DNA of 64,000 nucleotides from Euryodendron excelsum (lineage: Eukaryota; Streptophyta; Magnoliopsida; Ericales; Pentaphylacaceae): assembly GCA_033060915.1 (NCBI GenBank), contig CM065384.1, forward strand, positions 29,637,001-29,701,000. Direction: 5' to 3'. Below, piece by piece: positions 11,295-23,410 of the stretch (within the stretch, counting starts at the first letter, position 1; the number at the start of each line of letters is the position of its first letter). The translations under genes were made by a program, and so were the position numbers. The notes beneath the pieces are model-generated. The model was given only the letters and a program-made list of their open reading frames with translations, had not been told where the DNA came from and did not search any database.

Positions 11295-12289
11295 TTTCAT
11301 ATACTCTCCTATTTTTTCTCATATTGTGAGTGTCATCCTTCTAATTATATGAACCAAGGAGACTTGTTCAATTTCCAAGCTTTGTTTAATAAGTTTAATT
11401 TTGACACACCCTTAGTGTAATGTATTTTTACACAACCGAAGCACCATATTGCGACACATCGTTCATTTCCTAAATTGCTTAAACTCTTTTTATTTATGTT
11501 AAATAATTAGTTTTCTAGAAAACTCAGCAGATAAGGAAAGCTGAAATTTTATTTTCATTTCCAAACTCATTTGTCTGGCTCTCCTCCCATCTCTCTCTCT
11601 TGATTTTCTAATTTTTACCATCTATATCAAGGAGCTATTGTAGCTGTGAAGGTTCCAATTGAGGTTGTATATGTTTATCAACATTATTATGAATAGCCAA
11701 ATAGGGACTAAAGATGACAATTTTAATGATTGAAAAAGAGTAATAGAAAAGACTAAAGAATGCAACAAGAAAAATTATACTCTTTCTTGTGACTTTGTCG
11801 ACTTCCAGAGGAGACTCGGCCATTAAAGACTTGCTGATTGTATGAACAACGCAAAATGGAAAGTTCATATTTGTTATATACATACATTAGCTCTTGTTTT
11901 TGTTAGGTATTGGTGGTATTTTTTTTAATTTTTTGTTATTTGTAAATCTTGTGAAGATTGGGGTTTTGTTTCCTCTAAACTACAGTTTAGTGAAAGATTT
12001 CAATCCCAAAGTTACCACTCTCCCAAGGCTTCAACTTTGTTGGCCTTTGATGGAAGAGCTCTATGATCTGTGTAATACAAAATCAAAGACTGGGTTATTT
12101 AGCCATTGATGGACGAGCTTTATGGTATAAGTTGTAAAAATTCAACAGAGAGTCATGAGCGAATCTAAACGAAAGGTTTAGAATGGAAATAAATTTTTAA
12201 CTTTTCTTTCCTAGTAAAATTTTCCCAACAATAGCACTAATAAAAGAGTAATTGCACTTAAAGACCCAATCTGAATGAAGCGGGGGTGC
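11192..12289. other. Intergenic, unassigned
   Basis: Contains a (CT)14 microsatellite at 11261-11288. No coding domain is recognised. Short open frames at 11635-11883 and 11894-12109 lack any family signature. Confidence 0.4.
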
Positions 12290-12650
12290 CCATAAAGCAA
12301 AGGGTAATACGGTCATTTCATTTTCTTTTTGTTTCACGTGGATGCTTTTCTTACGAAGAGAACGTGCAAATTTGAAAGTGCGCGTCACCGATGCACTTTC
12401 GAATCAAAGACTGACGACCAGTTGTCAAAAGTATTAATGACGTGTCGAGAAATGAATGGCCAAGAGCTCCAATCTCCCTTTGACAAGTTGGGCGACCCAA
12501 GCAACTCTCCAACAGTTCCAAACGGCGTCCAATCGTGTGTACCGTACGCATCGGCTGAGTTCCTGACAACGGACACGTGTCGATGACACAACCTGATTGG
12601 GTTTTGCCCCTACACGTGCCAAAAGTAAAACCTGTAACCTGTTGTACCAA
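12290..12650. promoter_or_regulatory. Orphan promoter-like island rich in ACGT cores
   Basis: A locally GC-richer block in AT-rich DNA. It carries many ACGT-core (G-box/ABRE-like) motifs: CACGTGG (about 12336), AACGTGC (12361), GACGTGTC (12440), GACACGTGTCG (12572) and ACACGTGCC (12612), plus GTACCGTACGC. This density resembles a stress- or light-regulated plant promoter, yet no gene is recognised within 1 kb on either side. Overlapping open frames on both strands look like by-products of composition. Confidence 0.45.
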
Positions 12651-14805
12651 AAGAACGGTAATAGGACTCTAGTTAGTGACTTTTTTTTCCAAATTATTTT
12701 ATTAGGATAAATTTATTATTGTTTTAATTAGTTCATTTTTCAATAAATAAGTAAAACAAAAAATAACAAAATTATCTATTTTTATAAATGTTTCGGTTAT
12801 TTAAAAATTTTGAGACTCTGCATGCCCCATCCACTTGTCATTTTTGCAACATTGTTATTTTTGGTGACTATAATTTTCAACAATAATCAAATATTACATA
12901 ATATGCACTTTGTAGTAACTATTATGTTAGTAATATACAAAATTAAACCACAGGAAAACTAGGAATGACTCCAATATTGTGAATATAGTTATTACTTAGA
13001 CTGATATGAATTATATAGCCGTGGGCTATTTGGAGTATTGGAATAAATTTTGGTCAGGTCCAACATCATTTTAATCTAAAATGGTCTAATAAACAATACT
13101 CATCGTTATGCATTTTTTCAACAAATTTCATTGTTTAGGCTTCGAAATGGGTAATTTTGTTATTTTTTAATATACTTATTGGCTCAAAGCTTAGTTTATA
13201 TTAATTCGATTTGGTCTAAGTTTTCACATGCAAGTTTTTTTTTTTTTTTCAAGCATAGTAGTTAAATTGGGTTTAATTCAATTATGGCCTATTTGGTAAA
13301 TTTTTGTATATCCTTAATTTCAGTTTTTTCTTAATTTAATTAGGTTTAGGGTTTATTTTTCTTATAAATACAATATTGCCTTTGCTCTGAGCAACTTTTG
13401 ATTACTCGACATAGAGATTCTTCTGAGAATTGGTTTATCTATTTGCTCTTGTGGTATTATTCTAAGAATAATACACATGTTTATGCTATCTTTGTGGCAT
13501 GAATTGATGATAGTTACCATTCAGCCTGACAAATTATTGTGCTCAATATAAATACAGTTATTATCAAATGTAACCACATGTAATAATTATAGTAATGACA
13601 AGTCACATTTGTCATAATACTCCTCATATTTTGGTTGTTGCTTTTTATCAAAACACTTTAATTTTTTATAAAGATTCTCATCTAATTATTAATTTTTTAT
13701 TTAAGAATTTTGAGATTGCAAGGTAGGATACGAAGAAAAGTCCTAAACAAGAATATCAAGAAAGGGCAAGGCACATGACAATCAACACGTAATGTATAAT
13801 GCAAAGAAAAAAAAGACTGTCTAGACAAGGATAGGATTGCTGCTCGTGGTCCAAACAAGAAAGCCTTTGACCACTTCTTTTCTTTTTTACTTTTTTTAAT
13901 TGTACTGACCTAAATACAAAAGGAAAGTAAGAAAACTTTCTATTTTTGAAGCTGTACTTTGTGAAAACATAAGAGTATATTTTGATTGGAATCTTGAAAA
14001 GAGTAACTAAGATCAGAATAATTTTTTCGAGGAAAATTGTGTTTTTGATTATCTGGCTAACTATGAAATAGCTGTCTCTCTCACTATATATATTTATTTA
14101 TATATACACATGCATATATACGCACACATAACAATATAATTAAAGAGGACAACAAAATTAATTTTATGATATGACTTCATATTTTTTTATATTTGCATAT
14201 GCAATTTTAGCAGTGCTTTGCAAAAATGAAAACCTAAAAAATGATGAATGATGGTGGCTATGAATAGTTAAGGTAGAAGTAGGTTTAGCCTTGTACATGG
14301 GTGATAAAGACTTCAGCCATTAGCTGGATGGTATGATAAGCCAAGACTATGAAAAGATAGCACAGAAGAAAATGGTGTGGCTACAAATTTTCTAAAGAAT
14401 TATATATGATTGTGACACTCAACATTTCAACCCAAGAAAGCAACAATGATTTTGCTAAGGATAAGAAGATGCGCATTATTGCTAATTACAAACCCGAATT
14501 TCACCTTTCTTTTTCGTTACGCTATTGCATCATAAAGTTAAAAAAAAAAGAAAAAATCAAAGCTTTGCTTACATAGCTACACGATATGTTTCTTTTCCTT
14601 TTTTTATTTCCAGGCGACTGGTACTGAAATTCACGAAAAACAAGATCGACTCATTAGTTGAATGGTATGGTATTGATCTTCAGCTCATGTCACAGTTAAC
14701 TAGACGGCACTTTTTAGCTTAATTTTTTTTAGTTTATAAGTAAAAAAAGTCTATTTTTTTTACTTGTTTAATTTTTACTTTTTTGATTATCTTTTGTATA
14801 TAAAT
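12651..14805. other. Intergenic, unassigned
   Basis: AT-rich DNA. The 13320-13480 stretch (ending TTATAAATACAATATTG, followed by GAGCAACTTTTGATTAC) resembles the promoter/leader part of an LTR, but no borders or partner copy were found. Confidence 0.35.
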
Positions 14806-14984
14806 GGTCCGTTTAGTAGATCTTAGTTCAAGTTTCTTGTCATTTAGCTTTTTTAGCTTGTAAGTTAAAAATTTTAATTTTTTTTTTTTCTTTTATATGC
14901 AAAAGATAAGTAAAAAACTAAAAAAAGACTAGCTTTTTTGCTAAGTTAAAAAAAATAAAGCTAAAAAGCCTTATAAACGGGCCC
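14806..14984. mobile_element. Foldback MITE with GGCCCGTTTA-type ends
   Basis: About 179 bp. The left end GGTCCGTTTAGTAGATC matches the right end (ATAAACGGGCCC reversed) over roughly the first ten bases. Subterminal runs read AGCTTTTTTAGC and GCTAAAAAGCC. It sits in a longer foldback-rich A/T stretch (14700-15075). No target duplication was resolved. Confidence 0.45.
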
Positions 14985-16684
14985 AAAAGCAAAAAAAAAC
15001 CAAAAAAAAAAAAAGTTTAACTTATAAGCCAAAAAAATCAAATAAAAAAAAATTGAAATAAACTTTATCAAATGAATCTTGAGAAAGTAAGCATTGGGGC
15101 TTCTCTCGCGCCATGCCTTCCATAAAATGATATATATATATATATATATATATCACGCTCTTACGCATTGTCTCAACTTCGTTGTGTTGATTGGAGTTTT
15201 GATTTTTTAGGCTTACATGTCATACTCGAGAGATAATTTATGATCACGAAACACATGCACATGCACATGCACGCATGCAGACATCAAAATGTAGGTCACC
15301 TCAGATCTGAAAGTCGCAACTATAATTAATTATTCACTTAAACGATAATAGAAGCACGGTTGAGGGTCTATTCCCGTACGTCTAGATTTCATTCATTTGT
15401 TGCATTGCACTTCCAGGTTACGTCCTACAATAATGTGCTTTTGCTTTCAAGGATCGATTGAGTTTTGTCCATTCTATCTTATAGTGAGATACTCTTGGCC
15501 ACATTCACTACATAGGGAAACTCTTGTATGGATTATTTTTGAGGTCTTATTTTACTTTTAGTTCAACATTTCAATACTTGTATATCTATATTTTTTTTTT
15601 TTATTCCATCGGAATAAAATATACTTGTATATATATAGCTGAACAATATTGGTTTCTTTGTAGACCTCGTGATTGTTTATTAAGGTCTTACACTGGAATT
15701 TCATCCCGTCGATACGTATAGATAAGTTGAGACAATTCAACTGGCGCTTTTCTGATGCCAATTTGGTCCTTTTATGCCAAAATAAAGGCCTCTTTGGAGG
15801 GGTTTTTTTTTTTTGTTATTTTACCAAATCGTCTTTTTAATGTTCTAATCTAGAAAGATAAAATAACAAAAATATCCTATGACATAATTTTCGTTAAATC
15901 TAATAATTCTATCCATTTTGTAAATAAGTCCAAACTACAGAGATCATCTAATTTTGACTCAAACTACAAGAGAATAAAGTATAATTATCCCAATTATTTT
16001 TTTTAAAACTCTTTCTATATTTTAGACACCAATATTTATAAGATTATTATATTTGTAAAAGATATTCAAATAAAAAATACAAATGTAGATACATGACTAA
16101 ACAGTATGCTGCTACATACAATTACCCAGGTTAGAGGATGTATTTGTGCTTTCAACATTAATTCTTATCATAAGTTCTTGTATCACCATTTGTTAATGTG
16201 AACCTACAAATAAATGAAAAACGAGAAAAAGGAGCAAAAATAAAAACTGCAGGTAACAAGAGCTCTAAGCTCTAACCTAAAGTCAACATAGGTCGGTTAC
16301 TTGGTACAATACTACTTATTGAGACAAAATAAAAGAAAGAGGGTTGATTCCAAAAGCCCCAGGGGTATTGCATGGAAATTATTATGTACTCTTGGTAGAG
16401 TCGACCACCTGACACTCCTGCTCTCACAATATTAATGGATTCTTGTGTTAGGCGATAGGAAAGGACATAGCAAGGGGAAAGCTGCCCCATTGAACTTGAC
16501 AATTTTTACCATTTTTTAAATTTATTTATTTGTATTTGTTTTGACTCTAGGTTGCAAATGTAATTATTATTTCCACTGAATTTACTAAATGCATATATTT
16601 GCTCTACTGAATTTATTAACACCTATATTTGTCTCAATTAAAACTCTTCATTATTTAGCCAAATAAATAATACAATTCCAACTT
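14985..16684. other. Intergenic, unassigned
   Basis: No recognisable gene. 15840-15990 looks like one arm of a long inverted-repeat element (ending ATAATTATCCC), but its mate was not found. An open frame at 16272-16502 (-) has ordinary codon-like composition but no motif I recognise. Confidence 0.35.
15130..15153. repeat. (TA)12 microsatellite
   Basis: Uninterrupted TA repeat. Confidence 0.9.
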
Positions 16685-16990
16685 TCTATTCTAATATTAA
16701 ATTAAAATACTCTTACTATTCAATATTCTATTAATTTATCTATAATTGACTATTGTTTTAGAAAGGGCATTTTCTGCCATGAAGAGCGTGAAAAATGGGC
16801 GTTTCAGCCAAATAAATGATTAGTGGATGAATGATTCTATTATAATATTAAATTAAAATACTCTTACATATTCAATATTCTGTTCATTTATCTATAATTT
16901 ACTACTGTTTTAGAAAGTACATTTTCTGCGATGAAGATCGTGAAGAATAGGCATTTCAACCAAATGATTGACTAGTGGATAAATGATAGC
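16540..16990 (+). repeat. Dispersed repeat with 151 bp tandem duplication
   Basis: The unit starting TAATATTAAATTAAAATA at 16692 recurs at 16843, a period of 151 bp. Each copy runs through GTTTTAGAAAG, ATTTTCTGC and GATGAA. The part from 16540 to about 16745 also resembles the reverse complement of 52480-52730, so the block belongs to a dispersed family. Confidence 0.65.
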
Positions 16991-17503
16991 TTGATTGTTA
17001 ATATTGAAAAAGATAGTTTTAATAGCATCTCAAATGAGACCATCATCATCATTTTCAAAGTATAAAGTCAGAGCCATTTATAAATCATATTTTTGAGGTT
17101 GTGGCAATTATATAGCCATTTTTTTACTTTATAGTTGATTTTAATTTTGGTATGGTATAGTCTTTTGTATCAAGCCTTTGAATAGAAGCCGTTTATATTT
17201 TTTTTGGACATTTTTAATATAATTATCGCTTTCCGTATCAAAAAAATTGTCAAAATAGAAAATAATTTCTTGTATTATTTTATTTAAGTTTCACAAGACA
17301 AAAAAGCTTAAATCCCCCGATTAGGTGGGGCCAACCAACGTACCGGCTCTCTTACTAAATGGAATCGTAGAGATCACCTTCTCCTCTTCAGCTAGAGCAA
17401 AGAATATTGGAGCCAGCAATCTAACTTTCAGTGGCTTAATGATGGTGATTTGAATGCCTAATTCTTTCAGTTGGTAATTGGATTCATGATCCCAGCTCTC
17501 GTG

Positions 17504-19033
17504 TGTTAGCCCTAAGTATATTCATATAAAATTTTATATATGATTTTGATAATAATTTATTTTGATTTATAAATATTTTTTTGATTAAATATATTCAATA
17601 CTTTTAATCGTTGATTTAGTTAATGTAATAAAATTTTGCAAGTCTATGAAGTACTTGAAAAGTGATATCTAAATTCTTGAAAATCATGATTTAAGGAAAC
17701 TTGATTCAATGAAAAAAATTATTGGACATAATTTTCTTATAAGGTTAAAAATTAGATGAAATTATATCCTATGATACAGTCATAATATTCTATCTATATC
17801 TTTTGATCCAACCGTTAGATTGATCTGACTCTTGAAATTAGGTAAATATGAATTCATGTCCACAACTTTTCTCCTATATACAGTTTCAAATTTGAACGTT
17901 ATAAGAGAGAAAATTGGGATAGAAATGAAAGCAACTCTGCAGAAATTTAAATATGCCAACAAAGAGACAGTTTTAATATTTTGATCATACTTTTTTATCT
18001 GACTATTAGATCGACCTGATTCTTGAGGTTTGGAAAATTGAACTTTCATATTTACAACTTTTATTTTATAACCATTTTTAAATTCGAACGTTATCAAAGC
18101 TAAAATTGAGCTAGAATTGAAGGTATCTGTACAAAAATTCAACTATGCCAACTAGGAGACAATTCAAGTAATTTGATCATAACTTTTAATCTGACCGTTG
18201 GATCAACCTGATTCTTGAGGTTTTGAAAAACTGACTTTCATATCTATAACTTTTCTGTTATATCCATTTTCAAATTTAAATGTTATCAAGGAAAAAATCA
18301 AGATGAAAGTGAAGCCATCTAATTAGAAATTCAATAACAAATTTGGCAGAAACTTACTCAACAGGAAGAATTATTTTAAATGCTCTCCAACGGCTAGAAA
18401 CTCATTTGAAGCTACAAATCAACCTTCAATATTTATCTATAAATAGAGATACACTTGAGGAGCAATCAAAAACAACAACAGCAACAAGAGTATTCGGTTT
18501 TAAAGTGATATTCATCCTACAAAGTTTATTGAGAGCTTAATTGTCTTTTATTTTGTAATGTTTTAAAAGCTTTATTGGCATATCTATTTTTTGAGAGAAT
18601 TTATTTGTAAGTAAGAGTGGTTGTACTCTTATTCTTTCTTCTTGTAAAGAAGAGATTAGTTAGGAAAAATAGTTGGAGGTTAGGTGTGACTAGTACCTGT
18701 GTAAAAACTAGTTGGAGGAATGTGACTAGCATATGTGAAAAAAACTAGTTGTAAAACAGAACCAGCGCTTGAGTTAAAGACTAGTGGTTGTATCTATGAT
18801 TTGAATATAGTGAAAAAAAATATCAAAGAAAGAGCCCTAAAGAGTGAACGTAAACTTTGAAGTTGAAGTCAAACCACAATAAATCTTGTTTGAATTGCTT
18901 GCATTATTTATACATTATTAATTGATTAATATTTATTTAAATATTTAGATATAATTTTTAAATTTAAAATTATATGTTAAATTATTATTTAAACTCAATT
19001 CACCCCTCCCTTAAATTGTCACCTAGACTAACA
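17504..19033 (+). mobile_element. Probable solo LTR (1.53 kb)
   Basis: Begins TGTTAG and ends CTAACA, perfect 6 bp inverted termini. A TATA box, TCTATAAATAGAG, lies at about 18436-18448, and the end resembles many plant LTRs (AATTCACCCCTCCCTTAAAT near 18997). There is no coding sequence and no internal domain on either side. The flanking 5-mers TCGTG and TAATG match only at three of five positions, so the target duplication is decayed or the borders are a few bases off. Confidence 0.6.
17790..18360 (+). repeat. Three tandem ~191 bp repeats inside the solo LTR
   Basis: Diverged copies are marked by TTGATC-CCGTTAGAT (ending 17820), CTGACTATTAGAT (ending 18011) and CTGACCGTTGGAT (ending 18203). 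The spacings are 191 and 192 bp. Each continues with TTCTTGA, ACAACTTTT or ATAACTTTT, and AACGTTAT or AATGTTAT. Confidence 0.75.
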
Positions 19034-19609
19034 TAATGCTCAATCTATGATCTCTTTTTTTGGTCCTGTTTGATGTAGTTTTCAAAATTTTCATTCTCAT
19101 TTTTTGTGTTTTCAAAAAACAAAAACAATGTGAAATTTGAAAGATACCCAATATTGTTTTCATTTCGTTATGAAAAATCAATTTAAAACTTCCCTAAAAC
19201 AATTTAACAAACCTTATTAATTTCTAATTCCCAAAAATAATCAACCAGAATACAAATTTGATCTCCTTCCATTCCTCAAAAGCAACAGCTAGTTCAGCAA
19301 AACCATTAGGAAACACCCAAGGCCTTTCTCAGATGATATTGTTTTCAGCACTAAAAGGCAAGGAAAAGTTCCAGCTCAAAAATTCAGAGATGAAAAATAG
19401 ATGCACGACAAAACATCCAAATTATACAAACTAGTTTACCACAATTTCACAAACAACTAATTTACCACAATTTCAAAAAAGAAACAAAAAAATAAATAAA
19501 TAAGACAAGCTGGGTTTAAGACAACACCACAATAGTCTGTAAAGACATACTAGAGAAGACAATAACAGAAAACCAACATTTACAATCCGCAAATGGCCTG
19601 GGAACAGAA
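19034..19609. other. Intergenic and 3' flank of the F-box gene
   Basis: No coding domain seen. The segment immediately before 19610 is the downstream (3') side of the minus-strand F-box gene and may contain its untranslated region. Confidence 0.4.
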
Positions 19610-20755
19610 CTAAACTCCAGTCAGAGGGATAAGACTGGGTTTAAAGCCGATAGTCATGAAGCTATTAGGAAGCCCGGTGATTTCAAGATTTGAGTACTGT
19701 TTCTTTTCAGGATAATACCGGGTTAGGTGTTCCTGGAGTTGGTTTCGGCTGTCCCAGAAGCCAACCTGTAATAAGTAACTCTCTTGGTTCAATTGAGAAA
19801 CAAACTCACCGCGAAGGCCACTTCCCCACCTCACATGCGTATCATATGTGTCTTGGAGACAGAAGGAGAGATCTCCTCCAACTTCATTTCCTGTTAATCT
19901 CCAGAATTCAATGACACTATCATTGTTTTGGACTAGTGTCAAACATCCCCTGACATCTATCAACCCCAGAGAACCACGACTAGAGTAAAAATCTTCTGGA
20001 AAAGAGGTAACACGAAAATTTTCATCACTTAAATCAAATTGGACGATGCTGATCAAAATTCCCTTGTTCATAGTCCACTAAAGGGCCCCATTCCAGGATC
20101 CTACTCCCATTCCATCCCAACTAGCTACTCTCCGAGGGACACTTAGTTTCCTCCACGAACTTTCTCCAAGTGACATGATCTCAAACTTCTTGACTCTAAC
20201 CCGAGAAATAAAAACAGTGTATGCTCGGACAACTTTGTACTTGTCGGTTGAGGGATCAAAGCCTAAACCAACCTCATGATGAGATATAGCATATTCCGAA
20301 TCTGATGATGGCAGAATGACACGCTCTCTTGTTATAGGATTGTAGATAACCACAGGATTTAGATTTTCAGCAGAAGCCATGCAGAGCAAACCATTGCAAG
20401 AGCACATAATTTCAAGGTCCACAAGCATTTTCTCAAGAGGGATCCGTCTACTTTTGCAGTCTTCAATATCAAGCAATACCAAATGGCTTGGAGTATCGCC
20501 GATATCGCTGACATTTTTACCCAGTAGTGGTTTAAGAATGAATCGGGAAGGTTGATAATGGGAATAACCAAGTTTGTTGATAAAACAAGGATCTTGAGCC
20601 ACAGCATACCAGGTCTTACAAACAACTTTGCATGTCAAGGTTGATTCTATTGGAAGTCTACATAGGATGTCAGACATTATCTCCTGTGGCAAATCAATTG
20701 CTCCCTTGCTCACTTGACTGTTGCAATTAGTTGAGTTTCCTTGCTTCGAGTCCAT
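19610..20755 (-). pseudogene. F-box protein gene (FBA/kelch-like type) with in-frame TAG
   Basis: A single-exon frame from ATG 20755 to TAG 19610 has one internal stop, TAG at 20080-20078 (codon 226). Without it the product would be about 381 residues, normal for this family. Residues about 20-62 form the F-box (IDLPQEIMSDILCRLPIEST, VVCKTWYAVAQDPCF), which in the family binds SKP1/ASK in SCF ubiquitin ligases. An F-box-associated domain follows (CSCNGLLCMAS, VVIYNPITRE, VGLGFDPSTDKYKVV) and continues after the stop (SLGLIDVRGCL, VIEFWRLTG, IGFKPSLIPL). The frame is otherwise uninterrupted on both sides. This suggests a recent nonsense mutation or a base error. In relatives the motif is NGALHW, so the stop falls at the position just before W. 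An N-terminal 225-residue protein is still possible; substrate unknown. Confidence 0.85.
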
Positions 20756-22559
20756 TGTTTGAGGAAGAGTTTGAAGTGCCTCAAACCACTTCTTGCAAAA
20801 ATATTTCTTACCAGTGAATCCTCAGAAGTAGACTGCAGCACAGACCACAGAGATCAAATTCAGATAGGTGAACTACAGTTTCCGTCAAAAGGTGTATGGA
20901 AGTAGAGACAACAAGACATTGGAAAATACAATTGGTAATCCGTTACAATTCAAATGGCTTTTTGTAATCTCGTAAAACATCATATAACAGCAATACATAA
21001 AATCAAGTAAAAACGAAAATTCACATGAAATGTCACATCATAATCTATGAACCATGCAACAAAAGAATAAATAAACTAAAATGGATAATCAGCAATAAAG
21101 TTCTCAATCACAATACCAGTTCATTAGAGAAATTTACTGTTCCACCTTAGATGATCAATCGTGTCGATAATTTATATGGCAATAAGTGGTCTAAGGTACT
21201 CAAGACTTATCAACAAGGGGTTGTAAGTGGCTGTAAGTAATATTCCTAACTAAAACCCCAAAATAAGAGAAGGGAACTGTTCTGCACAAGAGTAGAATCA
21301 AGAAATTAACCAACTGTTCAAAGCAAGCTCTTTCTTCAGGAAACTTGCTTAGTTCAAAGCAAGCATGATACTACTACTAGATAAAAAGTAGAAAATTATC
21401 AATGATAGGGCCTTGTCTGAAACTGGTTTTATCTGCTGAATAGATTTTTGGAGCTTCACTTAAAAGTAAGTCTTCAGTACAGTTTGTTTTATCTACTACT
21501 TAGGTTTAGGATAGGATTAACCAATGAAGTTTTTTGATTACTCAAGTATAATCTCAAAGCTCTGGGATCAGAAGGGTGAAAAGGGATGGGAACATGATAG
21601 TTAAAGCACTGCCACATAATATGAGGTTTCAAGAAAAAATAGCACTCAAGCTATAAAGCCAAAATGATACAATGGAGAAGGTCAGAGATGAAACTCCCCG
21701 AATAGTGGCATTTGCACCGCCAAACTCGACTCTTAAGAGATGGCCTTCAAGATTTCAACTAGTCCTGGTGATTTGTCTAATCTGCAGTTTTGTGGCCAGA
21801 GAACCTGTTCAGTTGTTCCTTAAAACTTGCAAAGCATATCTATGCTACAAGATGGTTAATGTAGAATTTTCTCCTATTTAAAGTTTAAATTTCCACTGTA
21901 TAAACTCTCAACTCAACCAAACCTAAAGAGCCATATTAGTTCCACTCTGTACCGCTAACTTGTGATATTCAATGGGCTCATATTAACATCAGAAAGCCAT
22001 GGAGGTACCATCTTGTCATCATATGAAACAGTTCTAAGGCACAAAGAAAATACTGGAAATATAAGAGCATAAAAGTACAAGTATGAAAAAGTTTTGCAAT
22101 AGATACAGAGCTACAAAAAAATAAGGCCATGAGAAAGAATTGCAAAAGATACCAACAAACACATTGGTAGCATGTACAAAAAAGTCTAATGCAAAATTCA
22201 TGGAATCTACAAAGCTTCCAGAGTGGTACAAAACGGAAATAAACCCTATGCATATGTGCTCATGTGCACCACATTTGACAATCATTTAAGAAGAATAAGA
22301 GGCTATTTGGGAAAGCCCAAAATTTTCCCAGCTAAAGATCAGTTGGACCAGGTTTTGATCATGAGAAGCTCTGGAAATGCAGACTAGTTTCCCGTTAATT
22401 CAACTCCATCTAGAAAACTAGGAAACTTCGCAAAACCAACAGAAAGTTCAACTATGCTGAACTAGACAACATATCGGGTGTGCCTTACCTGATCCCATTT
22501 CAAATACTCATAAAATGCCCCTATGTTCTATATGTTGTGTCTTACATAAATGAGGACCT
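20756..22559. other. Intergenic / 5' flank of the F-box gene
   Basis: No recognised gene. The first 200 bp is the upstream side of the F-box gene, and a GTAAG donor-like site lies near 20813 on the minus strand. Too little sequence separates it from the ATG for a confident leader intron. Confidence 0.35.
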
Positions 22560-23410
22560 TGTTACTTCGAAGGATTGCGATGGTGACAACATAATAAACA
22601 CACTTCCAATCCTGGAACTGACACCCATCTCAGCTGTTTCTCCAACCATCTTGCCAACCAGCATCACCATACTAATGCCACCCACCACCATACTAAGGCA
22701 ACCAGCTTTAATTAACACCACTAACAATGCCAACTCCACTGTTGCCACAACCACCCTGCCACCACCATGACTCCTACCAGCTGTAGCAACCACTGTCACA
22801 GTCACACTTTTTGCCACTATCAAAAGCCAGCCTGTCCAATATTGTTACCTTAATTAACACCACTAATGATGCCACTGACAGTGCCACCACAGTCACCACT
22901 GTTGCCGCTGCCCACCATCACTAACACACCATCAGTGGTTGCCAGTATGAACAAAGCCACCACCATTATTCCCACACAGATCACTGACTGCTAACTCCAC
23001 CGCTGCTACAACCACCAATGATGTCATTGCCACCACCACTCCTACTAGCCGTATCAACCACTATCAAAGCAACAGTTTTTGCCACTATCACCAACAGCCA
23101 GCCCGTGCACCGATACTGTTACCATTAACCATACTAGCATCAGAACCACTCCCACAAGCCACTGCATCGCCACTGTCAAACAGCCAACACCACCTCCACC
23201 ACACCAATAATGGTTGCCACTAAGCCAACACCTCCACAACAGTCACCATAACCACCCCCACCACAACCACCATCATGGTACTACTAGAATTCTCACTACC
23301 ACCATGACCACCAGGTTGCCACCTCTATAGTTTCCACCATCACTAGGACTGCCCACATCCTTGCTCCTTTTGCTAGGGGCTACTACCACTACCACCTCTA
23401 CACAGAATCA
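22560..23410 (+). repeat. Degenerate ACC/CACCAC-rich low-complexity tract
   Basis: About 850 bp dominated by ACCACC, GCCACCACC and CACCACTG motifs with no fixed period. A threonine/proline-rich open frame (22480-22770) and glycine/valine-rich opposite-strand frames are by-products. A smaller tract of similar style lies at about 25360-25560. Confidence 0.7.

Noticed and set aside
12351..12650. Overlapping open frames on both strands in the ACGT-rich block
   Set aside because: No domain, frames overlap in several registers, and composition explains them; the block looks regulatory rather than coding.
16272..16502. 76-residue minus-strand open frame that looked faintly organellar
   Set aside because: I could not match it to any plastid or mitochondrial protein I know, and flanks are ordinary nuclear DNA.
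22480..22823. Threonine/proline-rich and valine-rich frames on opposite strands
   Set aside because: Low-complexity ACC repeats produce them.
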